DNA of 64,000 bases from Saprospiraceae bacterium (GTDB taxonomy: Bacteria > Bacteroidota > Bacteroidia > Chitinophagales > Saprospiraceae). Positions within the stretch are counted from its first letter, which is position 1, and each line of letters begins with the position of its first letter. The stretch is from the NCBI GenBank assembly GCA_029262995.1, contig JAJCYH010000028.1:1-64000 (forward strand), written 5' to 3'. Positions 54,676 to 63,237 of the stretch are shown piece after piece. The position numbers and the translations under genes were made by a program. Under the pieces are notes generated by a model, which saw nothing but the letters and a program-made list of their open reading frames with translations, had not been told where the DNA came from and searched no databases.

Positions 54676-57600
54676 ATGCACTTTGCTAATTCTAAAAACC
54701 GATTAACAGGAATCATGTTCCTGTGCCTATTCTCAATTAACTTATTCTGTTACGCCGAGAGTGTAGTTGAGATTGATCAAAATTCAAGCTTATCCTGTAT
54801 TTCTGAGAGCAGTGTCTCATTGGATGAAGATTGCACAGCATTAATTGATCCACTTGATATATTGTCGGCTGTCTATCCGTTTCAAACATTCCAAATTGAA
54901 CTACGTGACAGATTTGGTGATATTATACCAAATGGTGAGCTCAATAGTGATCATCTTTGGACGACCATTTCTGCTAGAGTAACATCTAATGAAACAGGAA
55001 ACACCTGTTGGGGTTTTGTTGTTGTTGAAGACAAATTGGCTCCGGAAATATTCTGTGATGATTATACCATCAATTGTTTTGATGATAATGATTATTTACC
55101 AATACATTATGATGCTTGTACTGTATCTGAGTTGGAGTTAAAATCTCAAATCATAGACTTTGTTCCCTGTGATCCTATGATCAACAAGACAATTACAAAA
55201 TCTTATGTGGCTATAGATGCTTATGGAAATGAATCATTGCCATGCACGCAAGTAATTTCGATTGCTATTGTCGATCTTGATATAATAGTATTTCCACCTT
55301 CTTATGAATTAATGAATGATACTGAATTAATCTGTTCTCAAGTTGATTTTGACGAGAACGGATTTCCCCTTGTTGAACAAACACTAGTACCAACATACCT
55401 TGGAGAGCCCATTTATCCTGTTAATGAGCTTTGTAGCGTCGTTGTTCAATATGAAGATTTAGTCATAAATACAGATGGATGTTTTAAAAAATTCATGCGT
55501 ACATGGAATGTATATCAAGAAGATTGTGGTGTTATAGATGTTGAAACATATCAGCAAATTATTGAAATTGCAGATACTGAGGATCCTATAGTCTTTTGTC
55601 CTGACCCGATATCTGTAAATACAGATGGTAGCCCAGGATGTGATGCTATCGTCCAATTGGGTCTTGCCAGTTATGAAGATGATTGTTCTGAAGTAATAGA
55701 AATGGATATTGTAACTCCTGTTGGTTTTTTTAACAATGTTACTGAAGCTCCAAGTATTGAATTACTTTCAGGAGTTAATCAAATACAGTATACAGTTTAT
55801 GATGGTTGTGAGAATTTCGCAATTTGTACTACTACTGTAACTGTCGTTGATAATGCACCACCAACAGCACGTTGTGATGAATCAAGTGTAGTTTCTCTAA
55901 GATCAGACGGTACTGCGATTGCTAAAGCATTTAGTTTTGATGAAGGAAGTTTCGATGATTGCAGTCTTTATAAAAACTTTATAAAGAGAATAGATGATCC
56001 TTGTGGTTGTCCAATTCCGCAGTTTGATGATATGAATTTCTTAGGAGAATACCAGGATCATTATTATTACATTTCTACTATTGAAAGATATGGATTCGAA
56101 GCATTTAATTACTCGGAAGCAATGGGGGGTCATATCCTAAAAACAGAAACCATTACTGAGCATAGCTGGGTAAATAGCAAAATTCGTGAAACTTCTAATG
56201 ATTCCTATCTGATTGGTTTAAAAGATAGAAATGATAATGATGTTTTCCAATGGCATGATTATACAATAAGTAACCTGAATCTGTGGGAAACCAATAATCC
56301 AGGAATGGATGAATGTGTTGTTGTTAATGCTAATGGTAATTGGGAAACAGTTAATGCCAACTCTGAAAGATACTTTTTTGTTCTTGAGTTGGATACGCCA
56401 TGTAATTTTTCTGATCGTATTTACTTTTGTTGTGAAGATGCAGGTCAGGAAGTGCCATTGGTATTAAGAGTAGTGGATAGTTTCGGAAGGTACAATGATT
56501 GTGAATTTACTACTGAAATTCAAGATAAAATAGCACCTACGATAGTTTGTCCATCGAACAGAGTTCTAGATTGTAGTACTGACATTGATACTACTCAATT
56601 GGATGTATATGGTGTAGCTACAGCTACTGATCAATGCCTTGCCATAATCACCAGTGATTTCATAATGGATGTTAATCAGTGTGGGGTAGGTGAGATAATA
56701 CGAACATTCTATGCTGCTGATGCAAACGGTGTTAGCGATTGTGAGCAAGTACTTTCTTTTGAAATGTTTGGACTACCAGTTGAACAGGAAGTTATTTGGC
56801 CCTTTGATTATGAATCTGATCTTGGCTGCCTAGAAGGTGATTTAGCTCCTGAAATGTTGCCAGATGGGTTTGGGTTTCCAGATTTTACTCAAACAGATTG
56901 TAGCATATTAAATGCAGAATATAGTGATAGAGTTTATTCTTTTGGAAGTACTAATACGGAAGCTTGTTTCAAGGTAATTCGTACTTGGACAGTAACCGAT
57001 GAATGTTTGATAGATCAAATGAATTATGAACCTCTAACTTATGAACAGGTATTGAAGATTTCCAATTCTTCGGCGCCAGACATAATAACAGGATGTCAAG
57101 ATATAACCATCAATACCGATGATTGTAATGAAGAACTTGTAGAATTTTCCATTCTTGCGATGGATGATTGTACAAGTGATGATGTGATTCGTGGATCATT
57201 TCAATTGGATCTTGATAGCGATGGTATGGGTGATTTTGATTTTGAAGTTGACAATTTAAAAAACAGTTTTAATTTTTCTGAAATACTGGAAGTTGGCAAT
57301 CACTTTGCCTTAATTGAATTTAGAGATCAATGTGGTAATGCCAACACTTGTACCAAACTGATATCAGTAGAAAGCAATGTAGGACCACTTGCTAAATGTG
57401 TTCCAGGCTTAGTAGCCGTTATTCAAGATATGGATTTAGATGGTGATGGAAATATTGATGCTCAGATGGCAATGATGAGAGCTGAAAGTCTTGATGCTGG
57501 AGGAGGTAGTCTGAATATGAACGGAAGCAGTCATCCTTGTGGAAATGATATTGATTTTAGTTTTTCTGCGGACCCTGATGATCAGGTCGTCATTTTTAAT

Positions 57601-58962
57601 TGTGATGACTATGGTGAAGAAATCATTCTGGAGTTATGGGTAACTGATGAGTTTGGAAATACGGCTGTTTGTTCTACATTGGTAGAAGTTCAAGATGAAT
57701 CAAATAGATGTGGACGTCCTGAAATGATGAATATAGAAATTGGAGGAGAAATATTTACTTCACTTGGACAGAAACTAGAAGGTGTTGTAGTGGATTTAAT
57801 TGGATCCAATATGGATCCTGTAGTAACTGACGAAGAAGGTAGGTACGTATTCCCTTCTATGAGTGCAGGTGCATATTATACTGTAAAAGCAATCAAAAAT
57901 GACAATCCTTTGGCGGGCGTGAGTACATTGGATTTGTTAAAAATTCAAAGACATATTTTAGGGCTTGAACTTTTAGATGGGCCATACAATATAATCGCTG
58001 CAGATATTGATAAATCTGGAGATATTACAGCAAAGGATATGATTGAATTACGTAAACTGATTTTGGGTATCTATGATGTGTTTCCAAATAATGAATCTTG
58101 GCGAATGTTAGATGCGCAATATCAATTTGCAAGCGAAGAAGATCCCCTTGGTGAAAATTTACCAAGTGACTATGAAATTTTCAAACTATCAAAATCAATG
58201 CAAATTGATTTTACAGGAATAAAAACTGGAGATGTTGACAACAGCATCAATATCTCAAGTAATGATCAAGTTATAGCAAGCAGATCTCGTTCCAAGCAAT
58301 ATTTAATACTGGAAGAAACCAAGTTGGGAAAAGATATTGTTCATGAATTGAAGTTTAGTCTGGAAGATATGGAAAGCCTAAATGGCTTTCAATTGCAAAT
58401 GAATTTTGACTCAGACCTTTGTGACATATTAGCATTTAAAAGTGGAGGCATAGATATTTCTGTAAATAATTTAAATATGGATTGGCTTGAACATGGAATT
58501 GTTCGATTGAGTTGGAGTGATTCTAATGTTTATTCTATAGACGAAGAAGTCTTGTTTACAATTTTGGTAAAAACCAAAAAAGAAACATATACAAGTGAAC
58601 TATTCCAGCTTGATAATATGGAGTTGAATGCGGAATTATATCTAGAGCAAAAAGCAATTCCATTAGACATAAATTTTAAGTCTAAAGATAAGCAATCGAA
58701 ATCTTTCTTCGTATATCAAAATGCACCGAATCCATGGAATGACATGACTACAGTCAAGTATTATTCAGAGATAAATCAAAACATTGAGTTTAGTGTTTAT
58801 GATATCAATGGGAAATTGGTGTACAAGCAAATTAGAGATGCCAATGCAGGCGTTAACAATATTGATTTGTTTAGGCACGAAATAAATGCATCGGGAATAT
58901 TGTATTATGAATTAAGTACCGTTGATCAAAAGATAATTAAGAAGATGGTCTTACTAGACTAA
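54676..58962 (+). CDS. Large secreted modular protein with Ig/HYR-like modules, C-type-lectin-like domain, dockerin-like segment and T9SS sorting domain
   Basis: 1428 residues. Signal peptide near the start (RLTGIMFLCLFSINLFCYAES). Then Ig/HYR-like modules collinear with 42800-45690 of the giant gene, the second containing a C-type-lectin-like insert (56022-56403: YYYISTIERYGFEAFNYSEA, SYLIGLKDRNDNDVFQWHD, LWETNNP, ECVVVNANGNWE, FVLEL). The tail is a CarboxypepD_reg-like unit (57740-57890), a dockerin-like pair (GVSTLDLLKIQRHILG, ADIDKSGDITAKDMIELRKLIL), a cohesin-like sandwich and a type A sorting domain (VYQNAPNPW..., ending KKMVLLD). In effect it is the giant protein without SdrD-B, DUF11 and the 14-module array. 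Probably a Ca2+-stabilised surface adhesin. Confidence 0.93.
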   Translation: MHFANSKNRLTGIMFLCLFSINLFCYAESVVEIDQNSSLSCISESSVSLDEDCTALIDPLDILSAVYPFQTFQIELRDRFGDIIPNGELNSDHLWTTISARVTSNETGNTCWGFVVVEDKLAPEIFCDDYTINCFDDNDYLPIHYDACTVSELELKSQIIDFVPCDPMINKTITKSYVAIDAYGNESLPCTQVISIAIVDLDIIVFPPSYELMNDTELICSQVDFDENGFPLVEQTLVPTYLGEPIYPVNELCSVVVQYEDLVINTDGCFKKFMRTWNVYQEDCGVIDVETYQQIIEIADTEDPIVFCPDPISVNTDGSPGCDAIVQLGLASYEDDCSEVIEMDIVTPVGFFNNVTEAPSIELLSGVNQIQYTVYDGCENFAICTTTVTVVDNAPPTARCDESSVVSLRSDGTAIAKAFSFDEGSFDDCSLYKNFIKRIDDPCGCPIPQFDDMNFLGEYQDHYYYISTIERYGFEAFNYSEAMGGHILKTETITEHSWVNSKIRETSNDSYLIGLKDRNDNDVFQWHDYTISNLNLWETNNPGMDECVVVNANGNWETVNANSERYFFVLELDTPCNFSDRIYFCCEDAGQEVPLVLRVVDSFGRYNDCEFTTEIQDKIAPTIVCPSNRVLDCSTDIDTTQLDVYGVATATDQCLAIITSDFIMDVNQCGVGEIIRTFYAADANGVSDCEQVLSFEMFGLPVEQEVIWPFDYESDLGCLEGDLAPEMLPDGFGFPDFTQTDCSILNAEYSDRVYSFGSTNTEACFKVIRTWTVTDECLIDQMNYEPLTYEQVLKISNSSAPDIITGCQDITINTDDCNEELVEFSILAMDDCTSDDVIRGSFQLDLDSDGMGDFDFEVDNLKNSFNFSEILEVGNHFALIEFRDQCGNANTCTKLISVESNVGPLAKCVPGLVAVIQDMDLDGDGNIDAQMAMMRAESLDAGGGSLNMNGSSHPCGNDIDFSFSADPDDQVVIFNCDDYGEEIILELWVTDEFGNTAVCSTLVEVQDESNRCGRPEMMNIEIGGEIFTSLGQKLEGVVVDLIGSNMDPVVTDEEGRYVFPSMSAGAYYTVKAIKNDNPLAGVSTLDLLKIQRHILGLELLDGPYNIIAADIDKSGDITAKDMIELRKLILGIYDVFPNNESWRMLDAQYQFASEEDPLGENLPSDYEIFKLSKSMQIDFTGIKTGDVDNSINISSNDQVIASRSRSKQYLILEETKLGKDIVHELKFSLEDMESLNGFQLQMNFDSDLCDILAFKSGGIDISVNNLNMDWLEHGIVRLSWSDSNVYSIDEEVLFTILVKTKKETYTSELFQLDNMELNAELYLEQKAIPLDINFKSKDKQSKSFFVYQNAPNPWNDMTTVKYYSEINQNIEFSVYDINGKLVYKQIRDANAGVNNIDLFRHEINASGILYYELSTVDQKIIKKMVLLD

Positions 58963-59091
58963 GACTTATTGTAGATCCTTATAAAGTGGTTATTGGAATG
59001 TTCCTTTAACCGCTTTTTAATTTAATAAGGCAGAATCGATTCTTATAAAATAATTGCATAAAATAATACACTTAATAATGCTTTAAACAAT

Positions 59092-59099
59092 TACCTTTG
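59092..59099 (+). promoter_or_regulatory. -7 promoter box (TACCTTTG) for nhaB
   Basis: Exact TAnnTTTG match, 54 bases before the ATG at 59154. No matching -33 TTG at 17-23 bases. Confidence 0.5.
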
Positions 59100-59153
59100 C
59101 GGCGCTTCGATAAATGAATAGGTTTTTATTTAGAAGCTAATAAAATACATGAT

Positions 59154-60623
59154 ATGCTTCAATATTTTTTAGGGCAAAGTCCACGTTGGTTTAAATATAC
59201 CATAATTTCATTTTTGGTATTAAATGTCATCTTCTATTTTACATTAGGACCTACCATCACGGCATGGATTTTTATAGGAGAATTCATCTTTACATTGGCT
59301 ATGGCCCTGAGCTGTTATCCGATGCAGTCAGGAGGATTGCTTGCTATAGAAATTATACTACTAAACTTAACAACCCCTCATAATGCCTATCATGAAGTGG
59401 AGGCCAATCTAGAGGTTGTTCTTCTTTTGGTATTTATGGTTGCTGGTATATATTTTATGAAGCCCTTGCTGATGTATATATTCAGTAAAGTATTTACAAA
59501 GATCAAATCCAAAATATTTTTATCTTTTTTATTTGTTTTCCTTGCAGCATTTTTATCTGCATTTCTTGATGCTCTAACGGTAACAGCAGTTTTGATAAGT
59601 GTTACAGTTGGATTTTATGGTGTTTATCACAAAATTCACTCAGGGGCCAGTGACTATGACCAAAGTGGTGTGCTTGACAAAAAAGAATTAAGTGGTGAGA
59701 CTCTTGAGGAATTCAGGTCGTTTCTTAGAAGTTTGATTATGCATGGTGTTGTAGGAACAGCAATTGGTGGTGTCTGTACATTAGTCGGTGAACCTCAAAA
59801 CCTTTTGATCGGTGAAAAAATGGGATGGGATTTCATGGAGTTCTTCTTGAAAATGGTCCCAGTGACTATGCCGGTTGTTTTCTTTGGACTTTTAACACCC
59901 CTGATATTGGAGAGATTTAAAATTTTTGGCTATGGTGCCAAACTGCCAGAAGTAGCAAGAACGATAATTGAAAATTATACAAAGGAAGCTGATGAAACCC
60001 GGACAAGTAAAGAAACCTTTGGTTTGATCGTCCAAGGCGTAGCAGCTGTATTACTAATTATAAGTTTGGCATTACACCTTGCGCCAGTGGGTATTATAGG
60101 ATTGGGAATTATAATATTCCAAACCGCCTTTATGGGTATTATTGAAGAACATCAGTTGGGTAGAGCCTTTGAAGAAGCACTGCCTTTCACAGGACTTCTA
60201 GTAATATTCTTTGTTATTGTTGCCATGATTCATGATCAACACTTGTTCTCTCCAATTATCAATTGGGCCTTATCACTTGAAGCTTCACAGCAACCAGCTA
60301 TGTTTTATGTTGCAAATGGTGTTTTATCTATGATTAGCGATAATGTCTTTGTTGCAACGGTATACATCGGTGAAGTAAAACAAGTTTATGATGCAGGAGG
60401 TTTAACCCTTGAGCAATTCGAGGATTTGGCAATAGCCATAAATACAGGAACCAATCTTCCAAGTGTTGCAACGCCAAATGGGCAAGCTGCATTCTTGTTT
60501 TTATTGACTTCTACATTGGCACCACTTATCAATTTGTCCTACGGGAAAATGGTTAAAATGGCATTTCCTTATACTATCGTATTGGGAACAGTAGGATTAT
60601 TAGCTGTGATTTACTTGTTATAA
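59154..60623 (+). CDS. nhaB: Na+/H+ antiporter NhaB
   Basis: 489 residues, about 12 membrane helices, slightly shorter than E. coli NhaB (513). Exchanges internal Na+ for external H+. Characteristic segments: MALSCYPMQSGGLLAIEI, ANLEVVLLLVFMVAGIYFMK, FLSAFLDALTVTAVLISV, CTLVGEPQNLLIGEKMGWDF, MISDNVFVATVYIGEV and INTGTNLPSVATPNGQAA. The Asp/Asn residues of these discontinuous helices are present. The stop abuts the stop of the convergent glutathione peroxidase gene. Confidence 0.94.
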   Translation: MLQYFLGQSPRWFKYTIISFLVLNVIFYFTLGPTITAWIFIGEFIFTLAMALSCYPMQSGGLLAIEIILLNLTTPHNAYHEVEANLEVVLLLVFMVAGIYFMKPLLMYIFSKVFTKIKSKIFLSFLFVFLAAFLSAFLDALTVTAVLISVTVGFYGVYHKIHSGASDYDQSGVLDKKELSGETLEEFRSFLRSLIMHGVVGTAIGGVCTLVGEPQNLLIGEKMGWDFMEFFLKMVPVTMPVVFFGLLTPLILERFKIFGYGAKLPEVARTIIENYTKEADETRTSKETFGLIVQGVAAVLLIISLALHLAPVGIIGLGIIIFQTAFMGIIEEHQLGRAFEEALPFTGLLVIFFVIVAMIHDQHLFSPIINWALSLEASQQPAMFYVANGVLSMISDNVFVATVYIGEVKQVYDAGGLTLEQFEDLAIAINTGTNLPSVATPNGQAAFLFLLTSTLAPLINLSYGKMVKMAFPYTIVLGTVGLLAVIYLL

Positions 60624-61178
60624 TCAGTTTAACCAATCAATAATTCTTTTGTCGTAAGGTTTTGTTTTAGAAGCTATTGACATCACAAGAAATCCATCCT
60701 CATCTATTAGGTATTTGTGAAAATTCCATCCTACTTTGGTGTCCATGACTCCATTTAATGACTTGCTGGTTAAAAACTCATATAGGGGATGTCTGTCCTT
60801 GCCTTTTACGGAAATTTTTGACATCATAGGAAATTCGACACCATAATTACTTTGGCAAAATTGTGCAATTTCTTCATTGCTTCCTGGCTCTTGGGCCAAA
60901 AAATTGTTTGCTGGAAATCCAATTATTACAAAGTCTTTATCCCTATATTCTGAATAGAGTTTTTGTAAGTCTTCATATTGAGAAGTGAAACCACATTTTG
61001 AAGCAGTATTCACAATCATTATTTTATTCCCTTTGAGGGAAGACATGCTATAATCATTACCTTGAATATCCTTAACGGTAAAACTGTGAATAGATGTTTT
61101 AGGTGTTTGTGCTTCAATATTTGTCTTCGAAAATAAACTAAAAAGTCCCATAAAGAAAATTGTAATTATAGCTCTCAT
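60624..61178 (-). CDS. Glutathione peroxidase family protein, exported
   Basis: 184 residues with an N-terminal signal peptide (AIITIFFMGLFSLFSKTNIEA), so it acts in the periplasm. Thioredoxin-fold peroxidase with Cys instead of selenocysteine: NTASKCGFTSQYEDLQKLY, then GFPANNFLAQEPGSNEEI, and WNFHKYLID with the conserved Trp and Asn. Bacterial Cys-type members generally use thioredoxin rather than glutathione. Short (about 160 residues mature), lacking the dimerisation loop of animal enzymes, as usual in bacteria. Confidence 0.92.
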   Translation of the reverse strand: MRAIITIFFMGLFSLFSKTNIEAQTPKTSIHSFTVKDIQGNDYSMSSLKGNKIMIVNTASKCGFTSQYEDLQKLYSEYRDKDFVIIGFPANNFLAQEPGSNEEIAQFCQSNYGVEFPMMSKISVKGKDRHPLYEFLTSKSLNGVMDTKVGWNFHKYLIDEDGFLVMSIASKTKPYDKRIIDWLN

Positions 61179-61235
61179 ATTAAATTTTATAAATCGGTTA
61201 GGTCTATAGCGTTTTAACTTCTACAGAACCGTAAA

Positions 61236-63095
61236 TTATTGATTTGGTTCACGGGAATCTAAATGTTTTTTTAGCCAGACTGAAAAATCAGTAAATGTAT
61301 CGAAGCAATATTCCCTTTCTACCAAAGCAGGTACGAGGTTAATTCTTTCAATCATATCTTTACCTTGACCATGTAATCCTACAAATATGACTTTTACATT
61401 TGACTTCTGAAGACTCATAATAGCTTCTTCAAGTGCATATACTCCAGATTGATCAACATAAGGAACTTTATCCATTCTTATGGCTACAATTTCAATGCTT
61501 GGAATTGCCTGTATCATTTCCTGAAACCTGGAAGCAAATCCAAAAAACAGTGGACCATCAAGGTGTTTTACATAAACCCTATCTCCATAAATTTCTTGGT
61601 AATTTCCTTCATCGTACCAAGGAATTTCTCTAGAAAATTCCATAAGTGGTGCCGAGGTTGTTCTATGATCTACTACATCAGAAATGTTTTTCATAAATAA
61701 AATGGAAGCCAGAATCAAACCTATACCTACCGCTTCAATCAATCCTACAAATACGGTTAAAACAAGCACCAAAATCATTACGATGACTTCACTTTTAGGA
61801 ATTTGCGGTATGGCCTTCAAGCCTTTATAGTCCATTACGCCAATACCAACAGTTATAAGAATACCAGCAAGCACTGCTGCGGGGATTGTAGATGCTAAAG
61901 GACCTAAAATCATTAGTACTATCAGCAAAAAGACACCGGCTAACATACCTGATAGTTTTGTCTTACCGCCAGCATCTATATTTACAATCGTTCTGATGGT
62001 AGCTCCTGCACCAGGAATACCTCCAAACATTGCAGCAACCATATTTCCTACACCTTGACCTACAAGCTCTTGATTTGGATCATGTTTGGTTTTGGTTTTA
62101 TTATCTGCAACAACGGAGGTAAGTAAAGAATCAATAGCTCCCAAAACAGCTAAAGATAAGGCTGTAGCTATAAAAGGCAGTAATGTACTTAGCTTGAATG
62201 TGTTAAATATGTCAAGCCTCAAACTTGGAAACCCAGAAGGGATCTGACCAATTGTTCTGTAATCTTTGATAATAAAATTGGCCAGTAAGGTTACGAACAA
62301 TAAGGCAACGAGGGTAGATGGTACCTTTCTTGTAACAAACTTAAAGCCATAGATGATAAAGATTGTCAATAAGCCAAGTAACAAATCAATATAGTTGATA
62401 TTCGAAATGGCCTTGCTACCTAAATTGAAAACACCAAGAACCCCTGTTGCTTCATTATTTGCTAGAATGGTTGATTCCCTTAGTATTTCATCTTCTGTTA
62501 TTTGTTCTGCTCTTTTAATGGTCTCTCTGAAATCTTCGAGCACCAGAATGTCCTCTGCAGCTTCTTCTCTTAAGATTTTTTCAAGGATAATTTCTTCAGC
62601 TTGTGGTTTAAATTGCTGTACATACGAATGGTCTTCTTTGGCATAATAGCCTAGTAATGGAAATATTTGAGTAAGTATGATGATTACACCGATTCCAGTC
62701 ATAAAACCTGAGACTACGGGATATGGAATGTATCTGATGTATTGCCCTAATTTGATCCATCCCAACACAACTTGAATTAAGCCTGTTACCAAGAATAAAA
62801 TTAGTATAACGGGTATTGCTTTTTCTAAATCGCCTTCAAAACTGGCAATGATACCTCCGATGGCTACCATACTTACCGCTGTCATTGGTGCTGTAGGGCC
62901 CGATATTTGCGTTGCAGTTCCTCCAAATAAGGCAGCAAAAAAACTAATAAATATGGCTCCATATAATCCAGCTGCTCCACCCAGCCCCGACTGGACACCA
63001 AAGGCTAATGCCAGTGGAAGAGCTACTATACCTGCGGTGAGACCACCAAACAGATCTCCTCTAAAGTGGTTTAAATTAAATCCAAAGTTCTTCAT
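61236..63095 (-). CDS. SulP family anion transporter with STAS domain and a charged insert
   Basis: 619 residues. SulP-type membrane domain (about 1-470) opening LFGGLTAGIVALPLALAFG, with ISGPTAPMTAVS, FVTGLIQVVLGWIKLG, FGGIPGAGATIRTIVNI and a C-terminal STAS domain (about 500-610: VYVKHLDGPLFFGFASRF, VDQSGVYALEEAI). Transports sulfate, bicarbonate or another anion; the substrate is unknown. Between two early helices there is a charged, helix-forming segment of about 75 residues (about 150-235, DNA 62398-62650: EEIILEKILREEAAEDI, ETIKRAEQITEDEIL) that short SulP proteins lack. No carbonic anhydrase is adjacent. Confidence 0.9.
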   Translation of the reverse strand: MKNFGFNLNHFRGDLFGGLTAGIVALPLALAFGVQSGLGGAAGLYGAIFISFFAALFGGTATQISGPTAPMTAVSMVAIGGIIASFEGDLEKAIPVILILFLVTGLIQVVLGWIKLGQYIRYIPYPVVSGFMTGIGVIIILTQIFPLLGYYAKEDHSYVQQFKPQAEEIILEKILREEAAEDILVLEDFRETIKRAEQITEDEILRESTILANNEATGVLGVFNLGSKAISNINYIDLLLGLLTIFIIYGFKFVTRKVPSTLVALLFVTLLANFIIKDYRTIGQIPSGFPSLRLDIFNTFKLSTLLPFIATALSLAVLGAIDSLLTSVVADNKTKTKHDPNQELVGQGVGNMVAAMFGGIPGAGATIRTIVNIDAGGKTKLSGMLAGVFLLIVLMILGPLASTIPAAVLAGILITVGIGVMDYKGLKAIPQIPKSEVIVMILVLVLTVFVGLIEAVGIGLILASILFMKNISDVVDHRTTSAPLMEFSREIPWYDEGNYQEIYGDRVYVKHLDGPLFFGFASRFQEMIQAIPSIEIVAIRMDKVPYVDQSGVYALEEAIMSLQKSNVKVIFVGLHGQGKDMIERINLVPALVEREYCFDTFTDFSVWLKKHLDSREPNQ

Positions 63096-63225
63096 GTTTC
63101 AAAAATTATCATTCCTGATGTATAAAACAGATTAAGGTACTGTTTTTCGTGAATATTAATAAATTTTCAATTATTATAAAACGCAATTCAGTACTGAATA
63201 GTTGATATTTGATCTAATTCATTTG

Positions 63226-63233
63226 TAACTTTG
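63226..63233 (+). promoter_or_regulatory. -7 promoter box (TAACTTTG) for dusB
   Basis: Exact TAnnTTTG match, with a TTG at 63202-63204 upstream at 21 bases, in the usual -33 spacing. It ends only four bases before the ATG at 63238, so the transcript must be leaderless or nearly so if this is the promoter. Confidence 0.55.
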
Positions 63234-63237
63234 TGTC

